Below the pieces are notes generated by a model. It saw only the letters and a list, made by a program, of their open reading frames with translations. It ran no database searches and was not told where the DNA came from. This document shows positions 1 through 7,400 of a stretch of DNA of 11,487 bases, piece by piece. The position numbers and the translations under genes were made by a program. Source of the DNA: Prolixibacteraceae bacterium (lineage in GTDB: Bacteria > Bacteroidota > Bacteroidia > Bacteroidales > Prolixibacteraceae); contig JACMKG010000336.1 of assembly GCA_014380255.1 (NCBI GenBank), positions 1-11,487 on the forward strand, written 5' to 3'. The first letter of the stretch is position 1; the number at the start of each line of letters is the position of its first letter.

Positions 1-64
1 TCTGGGCAAATGCCAATGGAACCGTAAGTATAAAAAGAGCTAGCAGGACGATAAGTTTTCGCAT
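1..64 (-). CDS. Exported protein, N-terminal fragment (cut by window edge)
   Basis: Reading leftward from an ATG at 64-62, 21 codons stay open to the window edge. They encode a classical signal peptide: MRK, a hydrophobic core (LIVLLALFILTV), then a PLAFAQ end that fits cleavage after AFA. The gene starts 55 nt after the stop of the DoxX-family gene on the same strand, so it is probably the third gene of that operon. The mature protein lies outside the window, so its function cannot be told. In Bacteroides relatives this block is followed by triosephosphate isomerase and a SPOR-domain protein. A signal peptide excludes the former, while the latter is only a guess. Confidence 0.7.
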   Translation of the reverse strand, partial: MRKLIVLLALFILTVPLAFAQ

Positions 65-119
65 AATTCTTTGGATTCGGCTTTAACAGAACGTATAAAT
101 CAGACTTTTATTATTATCA

Positions 120-1244
120 TTATAAATCAAGTTGGGCATCCAACTCTTCAGGTTTCGGGATATCATTGAAATGGTATTTTCTTAGTATCGTTCCATTCTT
201 TAAAACAATTAACCCGGGGTTTGAACGTACAATTGTTTTTAAGGTTATTTCATCGGTATTGAAAAAGTCAAACTGAGCCCCTGTTTCTTGCTTGAATGCT
301 TCAAAGCTTTCAGGTGATGAGGCTGTTAGGCCAATGAAGTTATACCCTCTGCTTGTTGCTTCTTTGGCCAGTTCAGCAATTCTTTTCATCCCTTCACGAT
401 CGCTTTTTTGTAAGTTGGATGCTATGACCATAAAGGTATATTTCTCATCATACAGGAAAAAGTCTTTGATATCTTCACCATCCGGAGTTTCAATTCTAAA
501 ATCATGAATGGGTGGAGTGTATCCTTCCTGGATCACTTTTTGGTCTCCCATTTTTACAAACGCCCAGTTCAGCGTATCCTGCCATGGATAATTGGCCTCG
601 GTAAATTCCTTTTCTTCTCCTGTTTTTGTATTTTTATAAACCAAAATATTCTCATAGATAGCCTTGGGAGCATTCTCGGGAACTTTCATGGCCTCAGGAA
701 TGTTTACACCCACTTTGTAAGGGCTAAAGTCAATGATAGGCAGGTGGTTGTATGAATAATCGACCAGGTAGAAGTAAAAAACAATGGTCATGGCTGTCAA
801 TGCAATCGACAGAATAGGCCCGTCCTTTGGGGCAAATGTTTTACGTTTTACGAATACTACAATGGCCAAAGCCAGCAGAACGATATTCTTGTAAAAGGTC
901 TGCCAGTTGGTAATTATCAAAGCATCGCCAAAACACCCACAGTCGGTTACAGGGTTTGTTATGGCCAACACCAGGGTTAGGCCGGTGAAAAAGACCATGA
1001 ATATCAATGCGAACCAGCTTGTTATCCGGAGGAAGAAATTAAAGAGCAGGGCTACTCCGATGGCAAATTCAGCCGCTGCCAGTAATACGCCCAGCATGAA
1101 AGCCAGGTCGGTTAGCCAGGGCATCTGGAAGGCAGTGAAATAATCGGTAAATTTATAAGCTGACCCCCATGGATCAATTCCTTTTACAAATCCTGAAAAC
1201 ACGAATGTGAGTCCAAGCAGAATACGTGCGATGTGTTTGAACAT
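120..1244 (-). CDS. DoxX/MauE-like membrane protein with C-terminal thioredoxin-like domain
   Basis: This is a 374-residue inner-membrane protein. The N-terminal half is DoxX/MauE-like, with hydrophobic segments at about 5-22, 45-68, 73-96, 115-133 and 143-162. The motif DCGCFGD at about residues 101-107 is the paired-cysteine signature of MauE-type members. From about residue 245 the sequence resembles a thioredoxin/peroxiredoxin fold, including SNPGLIVLKNGTI, where the conserved cis-proline region would lie. No CxxC is present: the only cysteines in the protein are the two in the membrane half. I recall such fusions in Bacteroidota being annotated as a BT_3928-type family. A role in periplasmic thiol redox or membrane stress is inferred, not shown. 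It begins 9 nt after the stop of the DUF1599 gene, so the two are almost certainly co-transcribed. Confidence 0.85.
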   Translation of the reverse strand: MFKHIARILLGLTFVFSGFVKGIDPWGSAYKFTDYFTAFQMPWLTDLAFMLGVLLAAAEFAIGVALLFNFFLRITSWFALIFMVFFTGLTLVLAITNPVTDCGCFGDALIITNWQTFYKNIVLLALAIVVFVKRKTFAPKDGPILSIALTAMTIVFYFYLVDYSYNHLPIIDFSPYKVGVNIPEAMKVPENAPKAIYENILVYKNTKTGEEKEFTEANYPWQDTLNWAFVKMGDQKVIQEGYTPPIHDFRIETPDGEDIKDFFLYDEKYTFMVIASNLQKSDREGMKRIAELAKEATSRGYNFIGLTASSPESFEAFKQETGAQFDFFNTDEITLKTIVRSNPGLIVLKNGTILRKYHFNDIPKPEELDAQLDL

Positions 1245-1253
1245 GATTAATAA

Positions 1254-1790
1254 TTAAAATTCTATCTTAATTAACGCAAAAACAGCATAATTGATCATAT
1301 CCAGGTAATTTGCTTCAATGCCTTCCGAGATCAGGGTCTTGCCCAAGTTGTCTTCAATTTGCTTGGTGCGCTTTAGTTTCATAAGAATCAGGTCGGTATA
1401 GGAGCTCATGCGCATGTTGCGCCACGCTTCATCGTAATCATGATTCTTGTCCATCATCAGCTCCTTGGCCTGGGTGAAGTAGCCGGTGTACAGTTTCAGC
1501 GTTTCATCTTCGGTCAAATCATCATTTTCTGAAGTTCCTTTTTCAAGTTGAATCAGGGCCATGATGCAGTAATTAACAATCCCGATGTATTCGGAGCGTA
1601 TGCCTTCATCAATCTTACTGGTTCCTTTTTGCTCAATGCTCCTGATCCGCTGTGCTTTAATGTAAATCTGATCAGTCATCGAACTGGGGCGAAGTATACG
1701 CCATGCGATACCGTAATCTTTCATCTTCTTGGTGAAAATATCCTGACACACGGCCATCACATGATTGTACTGCTGGGAAGTCTTATCCAT
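1254..1790 (-). CDS. DUF1599 (nucleotide modification associated domain 1) protein, tandem duplication
   Basis: This is a 178-residue soluble protein made of two copies of the same all-helical module. Copy 1 runs about 15-83 and copy 2 about 108-177. Both carry the same landmarks: DYGIAWR against DYDEAWR, then SSMTDQIYIKAQR against SSYTDLILMKLKR, and EYIGIVNYCIMALIQLE against NYLDMINYAVFALIKIE. This matches DUF1599 (Pfam PF07659, also called Nmad1), a family placed by others among proteins associated with nucleotide or base modification; no activity is known to me. I chose the ATG at 1790 (MDKTSQQYN). Relatives start near here, and a possible -7 box (TACTTTTA, 1821-1814) touches the upstream ATG at 1814, so a transcript from it would begin downstream of that codon. 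The 1814 start (186 aa) cannot be excluded. First gene of the leftward operon, divergent from folP. Confidence 0.85.
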   Translation of the reverse strand: MDKTSQQYNHVMAVCQDIFTKKMKDYGIAWRILRPSSMTDQIYIKAQRIRSIEQKGTSKIDEGIRSEYIGIVNYCIMALIQLEKGTSENDDLTEDETLKLYTGYFTQAKELMMDKNHDYDEAWRNMRMSSYTDLILMKLKRTKQIEDNLGKTLISEGIEANYLDMINYAVFALIKIEF

Positions 1791-1855
1791 AATTATCATC
1801 ATTTTTAGAGCCATAAAAGTATTAAATTAAAGTGTATTTTAAATTCATTTTATTT

Positions 1856-1863
1856 TACTTTTG
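1856..1863 (+). promoter_or_regulatory. -7 promoter box for folP (TACTTTTG)
   Basis: TACTTTTG matches the Bacteroidota primary sigma factor -7 consensus TAnnTTTG exactly and lies 36 nt before the folP ATG. No clear TTTG -33 partner is visible at the usual spacing. Transcription would start near 1870, giving a leader of about 30 nt. The surrounding AT-rich divergent spacer (1791-1899) presumably also holds the promoter of the leftward DUF1599 operon. Confidence 0.5.
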
Positions 1864-1899
1864 TGAAACACATTAGTTTAAGAGCATAATTTCTTTCGT

Positions 1900-2778
1900 A
1901 TGTTAATTACACCCACATCTTCCAAATTCCTGAAACGCAAGAATACAATTAGTCTCAACGGACGATTAATTGATTTGTCGAAACCCATCGTAATGGGCAT
2001 TTTAAATGTGACTCCTGATTCATTTTTTGATGGAGGGAAATATAAAACGGAGATAAATATAGTTAAAAGGGCTGAAGAAATGCTGGAGCAAGGAGCTACC
2101 ATCATTGATATAGGCGCTTTGTCTACCAGGCCCGGAACAGAAGGAATCTCTACCAGAGAAGAGCTCGATCGGTTGTTGCCGGCCGTTAAAGCGGTCCGCA
2201 AGGCTTTTCCAAAGGCTTTTATCTCTATCGATACATATCGCTCGTGGGTAGCATTGGAGGTGATCGAGGAGTGCGGCCCCTGCATTGTAAACGATGTTTC
2301 GGGTGGTAATTTTGACGCCCATATGTTTGAAACAGTAGGCCGGCTGGGTGTTCCTTATATCCTGATGCACATGCTGGGCACCCCGCTCATGATGCAGGAG
2401 AACCCTGAGTACGAAGATATCATCCGCGATATTTCCCTTTTCTTTACCGACAGGGTTAAGAAACTAACCAAGGCAGGGGTGAAGGATGTGATCATCGACC
2501 CGGGCTTTGGCTTTGGCAAAACCCTTGAGCACAATTACGAGCTTTTAAACAGGCTCGATTCCTTCAAGGTGTTTCAATTGCCTGTACTGGTAGGTGTGTC
2601 GCGTAAGTCGATGATCAATAAATTGCTGGGCACCAAACCTGAGCAGGCCCTCAACGGCACATCGGTGGTTAACACCCTGGCACTGATGGGAGGTTGCGAA
2701 ATCCTTCGGGTACACGACGTGCGGGAAGCTGTGGAGACTATTCATATTTTTAATATGCTTCACTCAACTTCCATCTAA
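1900..2778 (+). CDS. folP: Dihydropteroate synthase
   Basis: This 292-residue cytoplasmic TIM-barrel enzyme joins 6-hydroxymethyl-7,8-dihydropterin pyrophosphate to p-aminobenzoate to give dihydropteroate, the step of folate synthesis blocked by sulfonamides. All landmark motifs are present in order: GILNVTPDSFFDGG (N36, D40), the loop STRPGTEG (75-82), SIDTYR (D111), VNDVSGG (N131), ILMHMLGTP, IDPGFGFGKT (D200), GVSRKS (K236) and the terminal RVHD (R270, H272). These correspond to the pterin-, pABA- and phosphate-binding residues of characterised FolP proteins. Length is normal, with about 20 extra residues before the barrel, as is common. The ATG follows a good -7 box. cdaA lies 61 nt downstream on the same strand, an association seen in other Bacteroidota. 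Nothing suggests an acquired Sul-type resistance enzyme. Confidence 0.97.
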   Translation: MLITPTSSKFLKRKNTISLNGRLIDLSKPIVMGILNVTPDSFFDGGKYKTEINIVKRAEEMLEQGATIIDIGALSTRPGTEGISTREELDRLLPAVKAVRKAFPKAFISIDTYRSWVALEVIEECGPCIVNDVSGGNFDAHMFETVGRLGVPYILMHMLGTPLMMQENPEYEDIIRDISLFFTDRVKKLTKAGVKDVIIDPGFGFGKTLEHNYELLNRLDSFKVFQLPVLVGVSRKSMINKLLGTKPEQALNGTSVVNTLALMGGCEILRVHDVREAVETIHIFNMLHSTSI

Positions 2779-2806
2779 AATCCTGTGCAGTGTAATTCTT
2801 TTGCCC

Positions 2807-2814
2807 TACTTTTG
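2807..2814 (+). promoter_or_regulatory. -7 promoter box for cdaA (TACTTTTG)
   Basis: This is a second exact TAnnTTTG match, identical to the box upstream of folP and 25 nt before the cdaA ATG at 2840. Transcription would start near 2821. It suggests cdaA has its own promoter in addition to any read-through from folP. No convincing TTTG -33 element is visible. Confidence 0.5.
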
Positions 2815-2839
2815 ATCTGAAAAAATTGCTGCTTTGAAT

Positions 2840-3628
2840 ATGACATTGTTTATTACGATACGAATTATGGATGTGGTTGATATCCTGCTGGTAGCCATTT
2901 TGATGTACCAGATGTACAGGATTATCAAGGGAACGGTTGCATTCAGCATATTCATAGGGTTCTTTCTGGTTTACGTGTTCTGGCTGCTGGTGAAAGCCAT
3001 GAATATGGAGTTGCTCGGATCACTGATGGGACAATTTATCGGGGTAGGGGTACTGGCGTTGGTAGTGGTCTTCCAACAGGAAATAAGGCGCTTTTTGCTT
3101 CTGCTGGGCACCAATTACCAGATGAGCCACAGCTTCGGATTGGCACAGCTTTTCAGCCTCGATAAACCCAAGCAGGCCACCGATCAGCAGATCAAGGAAA
3201 TCATCAGGGCTTGTGATAACCTGGCCCGGTCAAAAACAGGGGCTTTGATCATTATCTCCCACAAGAATGAATTAAAGGAAATCATACGATCGGGCGAAAA
3301 AATAAATGCTCGCATCTCAGATGCACTGCTTGAAACGATATTCTTTAAAAATACGCCTTTGCATGATGGAGCCGTTGTGGTGGTAGGTAACCGAATAGCT
3401 GCCGCACGCTGCATCCTTCCCATTACTGAAAGGCAGGATCTGGATCCCGGGCTAGGGCTCAGGCACCGGGCTGCTGTAGGGGTATCAGAGGTTACCGATG
3501 CCCTGGCTATCGTGGTCTCCGAAGAATTAGGAACCATCTCATTGGCCATAAGGGGCGAATTGATGCATAAAATATCACTCATCCAGCTTACCACCGAACT
3601 CGAAAAAGTAATGGTTGAAGAGGTCTGA
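2840..3628 (+). CDS. cdaA: Membrane diadenylate cyclase CdaA (c-di-AMP synthase)
   Basis: This 262-residue protein condenses two ATP into the second messenger cyclic di-AMP at the inner membrane. Three hydrophobic segments (about 11-28, 32-52 and 57-78) precede a DisA_N-type catalytic domain (about 85-260). Both signature motifs are intact: DGA in PLHDGAVVVV (D176-A178) and RHR in GLRHRAAVGVSE (R208-R210). This is the CdaA architecture, not DisA or CdaS. The ATG at 2840 is preferred over an in-frame TTG two codons earlier. Unlike the Firmicutes cdaA-cdaR-glmM operon, no YbbR-like regulator follows; the gene sits behind folP, as in other Bacteroidota. Its stop codon lies inside a small stem-loop, and the next gene is on the opposite strand, so the transcript should end here. 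c-di-AMP commonly controls potassium and osmolyte balance and wall homeostasis; its targets in this organism are not visible. Confidence 0.96.
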   Translation: MTLFITIRIMDVVDILLVAILMYQMYRIIKGTVAFSIFIGFFLVYVFWLLVKAMNMELLGSLMGQFIGVGVLALVVVFQQEIRRFLLLLGTNYQMSHSFGLAQLFSLDKPKQATDQQIKEIIRACDNLARSKTGALIIISHKNELKEIIRSGEKINARISDALLETIFFKNTPLHDGAVVVVGNRIAAARCILPITERQDLDPGLGLRHRAAVGVSEVTDALAIVVSEELGTISLAIRGELMHKISLIQLTTELEKVMVEEV

Positions 3629-3642
3629 TAACTTTCAGGCCT
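3621..3642 (+). terminator. Stem-loop overlapping the cdaA stop codon, possible terminator
   Basis: AGGTCTGA (3621-3628) can pair with TCAGGCCT (3635-3642) around a 6-nt loop: 8 pairs with one G-U. The stem contains the cdaA TGA stop. Only a short T run (AATTTT) follows, starting about 6 nt after the stem, so intrinsic termination is plausible but weak. Confidence 0.35.
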
Positions 3643-3743
3643 AACCTAATTTTCGCCGGCTGCCCGCGCTTATAGTCTTTTAAAATCGTCCAGTCAACTT
3701 TCTCGGGATCAATCGTAAAACCGGTGGGGATCCTTTTAATTTA

Positions 3744-3775
3744 AAGGACTGATGGATTGAAGGACTGAAGGACTG
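3744..3775. repeat. 8-bp tandem repeat (AAGGACTG, four copies)
   Basis: There are four consecutive 8-bp units: AAGGACTG, ATGGATTG, AAGGACTG and AAGGACTG. Three are identical and one differs at two positions. They are preceded by a near-palindrome at 3732-3747 (CCTTT and AAAGG arms) that runs into the first unit. This is a small VNTR-like array of unknown role. Confidence 0.75.
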
Positions 3776-3900
3776 TTTACCTGCCTTTGCATAAAGAATG
3801 GGCAAATTGGACACTGAAATTCTGACCACTGATCACTTTTTTTGACTCTGCGATTGCCTTCCCAACTACATACCTTTCTTTTTGTTCCGGCAATGAAATT

Positions 3901-4020
3901 CCATAACCCAAAACTCTATATTAACTCTATGTCAGGTCTATGCAGGGGCTAACTTAAATTTTCAAATTATAGACTAGACATAGGCCTAACATAGGCCTAA
4001 CATAGAGTTTGTGGCTATAG
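3901..4020. repeat. Inverted repeat with 11-bp tandem units (CATAGGCCTAA)
   Basis: The arm at 3923-3942 (AACTCTATGTCAGGTCTATG) and the arm at 3990-4009 are inverted copies agreeing at 18 of 20 positions, separated by 47 nt. Outside them, CCATAACCCAAAAC (3901-3914) and GTTTGTGGCTATAG (4007-4020) also resemble each other in inverted orientation (about 10 of 14). The right side contains direct 11-bp units (ACATAGGCCTA at 3978-3988 and 3989-3999, then a partial third). The structure could fold as a long hairpin in RNA or single-stranded DNA. Confidence 0.7.
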
Positions 4021-4100
4021 AAGGTTATTTTTTGATGGAATCAATCAAAAGGCCTTTGCCCGATTCAACCTTTCATCTGTTTACAATTTTGAAACACACC

Positions 4101-4396
4101 CCGAGTTATTCGCATAGGCGATAACTTTGTGTGATTTCAGTTCGTAAGGTGCTTTAACTTTAGTAATTCGATGTTAAAGTTACACAGAGTAACACGGAGT
4201 TTGACACAGAGTTCCACAGAGTTCAACCATTGTATAGCAACTCTCTGTGAAACTCTGAGAGTCTCTGTGTAACTCTGTGAAACCAAATTGAATATCAATA
4301 ATAGTGAATGGCTAAATGATAACATTATTTATTTTGGTAATCAACTGATTAAGAGTATTCAACAAAACGAAGTTAACGCCTATGCGAGTTATCCGG
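4101..4396. mobile_element. MITE-like element with about 28-bp imperfect terminal inverted repeats
   Basis: The left end (about 4102-4129) and right end (about 4368-4396) are imperfect inverted copies. They share an exact 11-bp core: TCGCATAGGCG at 4110-4120 against CGCCTATGCGA at 4378-4388. Flanking matches extend it, such as AAGTTA beside the right core and TAACTT beside the left. The interior is non-coding and contains a CACAGAG-rich hairpin. The size (about 295 bp), terminal inverted repeats and lack of a gene fit a miniature inverted-repeat element, but I see no target-site duplication or transposase. Mobility is inferred only from this architecture. Confidence 0.45.
4179..4273. repeat. 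Nested hairpin of CACAGAG-type units
   Basis: The left side has units around ACACAGAGT, ACACGGAGT, ACACAGAGT and CACAGAGTT at a spacing of about 10-13 nt. The right side carries the complement (CTCTGTG, AACTCTGAG, CTCTGTGTAAC, CTCTGTG). CAGAGTTCCACAGAG (4207-4221) pairs with 4243-4257 at 14 of 15 positions around a 21-nt loop. GTTACACAGAG (4179-4189) pairs exactly with CTCTGTGTAAC (4263-4273). Repeats of this wording are frequent, to my recollection, in environmental Bacteroidota and other genomes; their function is unknown to me. Confidence 0.75.
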
Positions 4397-4464
4397 AGCA
4401 TAGGACACATGGTTGAAAATTATTCTATGTGTTTACTTTTCATTGTTTCACCTTAATAATAAAC

Positions 4465-7400
4465 CTAGGGCTGATAAACCACTTTATGCACTGCATTCTG
4501 CGCCTGGCCTTTTATCCGGATCAGGTATACGCCCGCATCAATGTTCAATCGGCCCAGGTCAATCATTGTGTTTCCGGTCATGGTCGATCTGTAAATTCGT
4601 AAACCTGAAAGGGTATTCACTTCAATCTCAAACTCAGCAAGTTGATCATCCACTTTGATGAATAGCTGCCCGCTGGTAGGGTTTGGATAGATGACAAGCG
4701 GGTGTTTAGCTTCATGCAGGCTGTTGTTCGTGTCGATCACACCCCGGTCATCGGCAAAGGGGGTGCCATCGTAAGTCGTGGATGCCTTCCAATAGGTGGC
4801 ATCATTGGGGTTACCCGTAGGATTGCGCATAACCGTTGATAATGAAGGTCCATCACCATCGGGTTGTGTAGGCCATGGGTTGATGTCGAAATACCAAAAA
4901 TTGATGACAGGGCTGCCATGGGAATTGCTTAACACCACCTGCTCTCCTGAATTGGCAAAGTTCTTGGCAAAGTTGCCTGAAGGCACCATAAAGTGACGCT
5001 CGTAGAACCATTTGGGCTTGGAAACAATGACCCAGAACTGCTTGGGGGCCAGGATATCTGTTGGCTTAAACTCGTATTCGATACCGGAGGTGAACTTTAG
5101 TCCGGCCAGGCTGATTGGTTTATCACCCGTATTTTTAAGTTCGATGAATTCAAACGAAGTTCCGGGTACAATTTCCGTACCTGCTATCGAGTCGGTTGGA
5201 TGAAAATGCAATTCAGTAACCTTCAGATTTTCATAGTTCTCGTTGGGGTCTATCAGCTTTACCGAAGCCAGTGCACTCCACTGATCTCCGTTTTTCACCC
5301 TCGCCTTGATGATGGCTGTGCCTTGCAGAGAGATGGTTCCACCTGAGGGAATTTCTTTTGCTGAAAGGTTGATTTCACCTCCAATGGAGCGGGGGTCTGT
5401 TCCGTCAAGTGTATAGTATATTTGCCCGACAGGACTGGTAATCGATTTGTGATAATGGCCTGATACGCTGTATACTTCCTGATCAAGTATGATATTGTCC
5501 CTGGTAAAAGCCGGAGGGTTAAATGAAGCCAGCAGATTGGCCGCCTTCATTTGATCGATCACAATATCCGTTCGATATGGGAAATAACGGTTGTAAATAT
5601 CATTGATTTCAGTGTTCCAGTTTGCTTTTGTATAGGGAGGTTCACTATGGGCATCACCCCAACGGGCAGACTCGGCAATTATGGCCAGTTCGATCTCCTT
5701 GGCTCTTTTTTCAAACCTTTCACGTACGGCAGGAGGGGTAAAAACACCTTTGTTGAAAAAGTTCCTGTAAGCCCTGTCAGCATAACGTTGCCTGTATTCA
5801 GCATTGAACGATAGTTTATGATGGATCCACTGGGGTTGAAACTTGGTTGAATTTAACATGGCAAGGCCCGTGGGCTGAACCCTGTTTTCCTGGATACCGA
5901 TTCCCGGCCCTTGCCGTTCAATCATTAACGTGTGTTCAGCATCGTAGGAGAAGAAAATGAAGCCGCTTGAGCGGTCATCACGCCTGTCGAGGGTATAGAA
6001 ATTGTTGGGCCCTTCATTTTTCATAAAAGCTGAAACCGGGGAATCAAAATTTCCGGTATAGAAGATAAGCTGCACGTAGTCAATCAGGTTGTCAATATCG
6101 ACCAGTACTTCTCCTCCTTTTTTGGGATTTCCGTACTGATCTTTCCCTTCCAGGGCAAAATAATCTTCGTTGCTTTCATAGCCTTTTTCAGTCAGCTGAT
6201 AGATTTTCATCCATTTATCCAGGTTACCATCCGTGGCTTCAACCATTCCCCGTTGGGCGTCTACTTTTATCACATCGTAATCTTCTTTCGACCCGCCCAG
6301 GTAGTCGGCGGCATAGCGGGCCTCTGAACGTTCCTGAGTTTGAAACAATCCCCAGTACATGCCGTTCAGGTAAAGATGATAGTACCGGCTGCGGGTGTAA
6401 GGTCTTCCCATATCGCGTTGCGTATCACGCGAAAACACTTCGCGCACGGCCGTATGCCTTTCCTGGTCGTCTTCAGGGTGCGACCAAGCGTAGTTTTGTT
6501 CACAGCGTAAATCGATCTTGTCAAATTCATTCACCCCTTCTTCACCGAACAGGGGGAAGTTTAGTTTGGGTGCGCCATATTCCTGTCTGAAGAAAAGACG
6601 AAAAGCATGTTTGGGGAAATGACTGTTCCGGCTGTAGCCTCCACGGATGCGAAGACCGGCATTGATATTGAATCCCGGCTTGCCCGATGGATCGATTAAT
6701 TCGACCGAGCAGAAGCGTTCATAGCCTTCCCCGTGTTCCAAAGCATTTACATAGATCCCGGTACCGGGGTCAAAAAGATCGCTTAATTCAGTCACTACCG
6801 ATATGGAAGGAATATCAGTCATGGCCCTGTTCATGGATCCGCTATATTCACCGCTCAGGGTAATGTCAGGATCCATCTCCAGGTCGATTACCTGTTCGTT
6901 GACAGGCCCTGAAGGCCACTCTCCCCCGGGATAGCTCTGGCTCATTACCCGGTCCAGAAAGATATAGGTTTGTGTAAGAGGGAAGGAAGGGGCTAAATCA
7001 CCTTTTTTCAGCGATGCACGCACGATATAAGCAGGTGTTAGAGGCCTGCCTGCCGCTTGTGCCGGATCAATGGTAAGGGTTGCAGAGGTGCCCCCATTGA
7101 CCGCCGTTGGGGAGATCTGCGGGTTTGATCCGTCGGTGGTATAAACAAGGGTGTAGGACGGGTCTGGAACATCGAGTTTTAGGCTGAAAGGATTGGTGTA
7201 GAATCCGTTGGGCCGGCTGAAAACCGCCTTCAGGGTATCTGAAGTCTGAGGATCGCGCACTTCCGCCTGGATGGCAAAATTTATATAAAAGTCGGAGCTC
7301 TCGGGTGCACTGTTAAAAGCCTGAATGGCAATCAGGTTTTCTCCTTCCCTGAGCTCGATATCATGTGCAGGAAGCCTGTAAGTTTTGGCGATTTGGAATT

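Larger units (their letters stand above)
3629..4464. other. 836-bp convergent intergenic region, repeat-rich, no convincing gene
   Basis: This gap separates the 3' ends of cdaA and the CotH-family gene. It holds at least three repeat structures, listed separately: an 8-bp tandem repeat (3744-3775), an 11-bp-period tandem/inverted repeat (3901-4020) and a MITE-like unit with a nested hairpin (4101-4396). The 5-mer CATAG, or its complement CTATG, recurs between 3928 and 4430. Open frames here are short, lack good starts or are built from repeat units, so none is called as a gene. The section 3776-3900 shows nothing I can name. Confidence 0.7.

Noticed and set aside
1878..2285. 135-codon frame antisense to folP
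   Set aside because: It lies almost wholly antisense to folP, which has all its motifs; no independent evidence of coding.
2834..2839. TTG start two codons before the cdaA ATG
   Set aside because: The ATG at 2840 is immediately available and there is no ribosome-binding evidence for the TTG.
3184..3594. 136-codon frame antisense to cdaA
   Set aside because: It lies wholly antisense to a conserved catalytic domain; serine- and arginine-rich composition is typical of a shadow frame.
4137..4325. 62-codon minus-strand frame inside the repeat element
   Set aside because: Its sequence is made from the CACAGAG hairpin units, giving repeated low-complexity peptide (VSQSYTETL, VELCVKLRVTLCN), with no family features.
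3901..4396. CRISPR array
   Set aside because: The repeats are short, inverted or back-to-back, with no regular unique spacers, and no cas gene is present.
4405..4440. Stem ACACAT/ATGTGT followed by TTACTTTT as a terminator
   Set aside because: A 6-bp AT-rich stem with a 16-nt loop, on the strand opposite to the nearest gene end; too weak to call.
4413..4658. 81-codon plus-strand frame overlapping the 3' end of the CotH-family gene
   Set aside because: Most of it is antisense to the T9SS sorting domain, and the peptide has no recognisable features.
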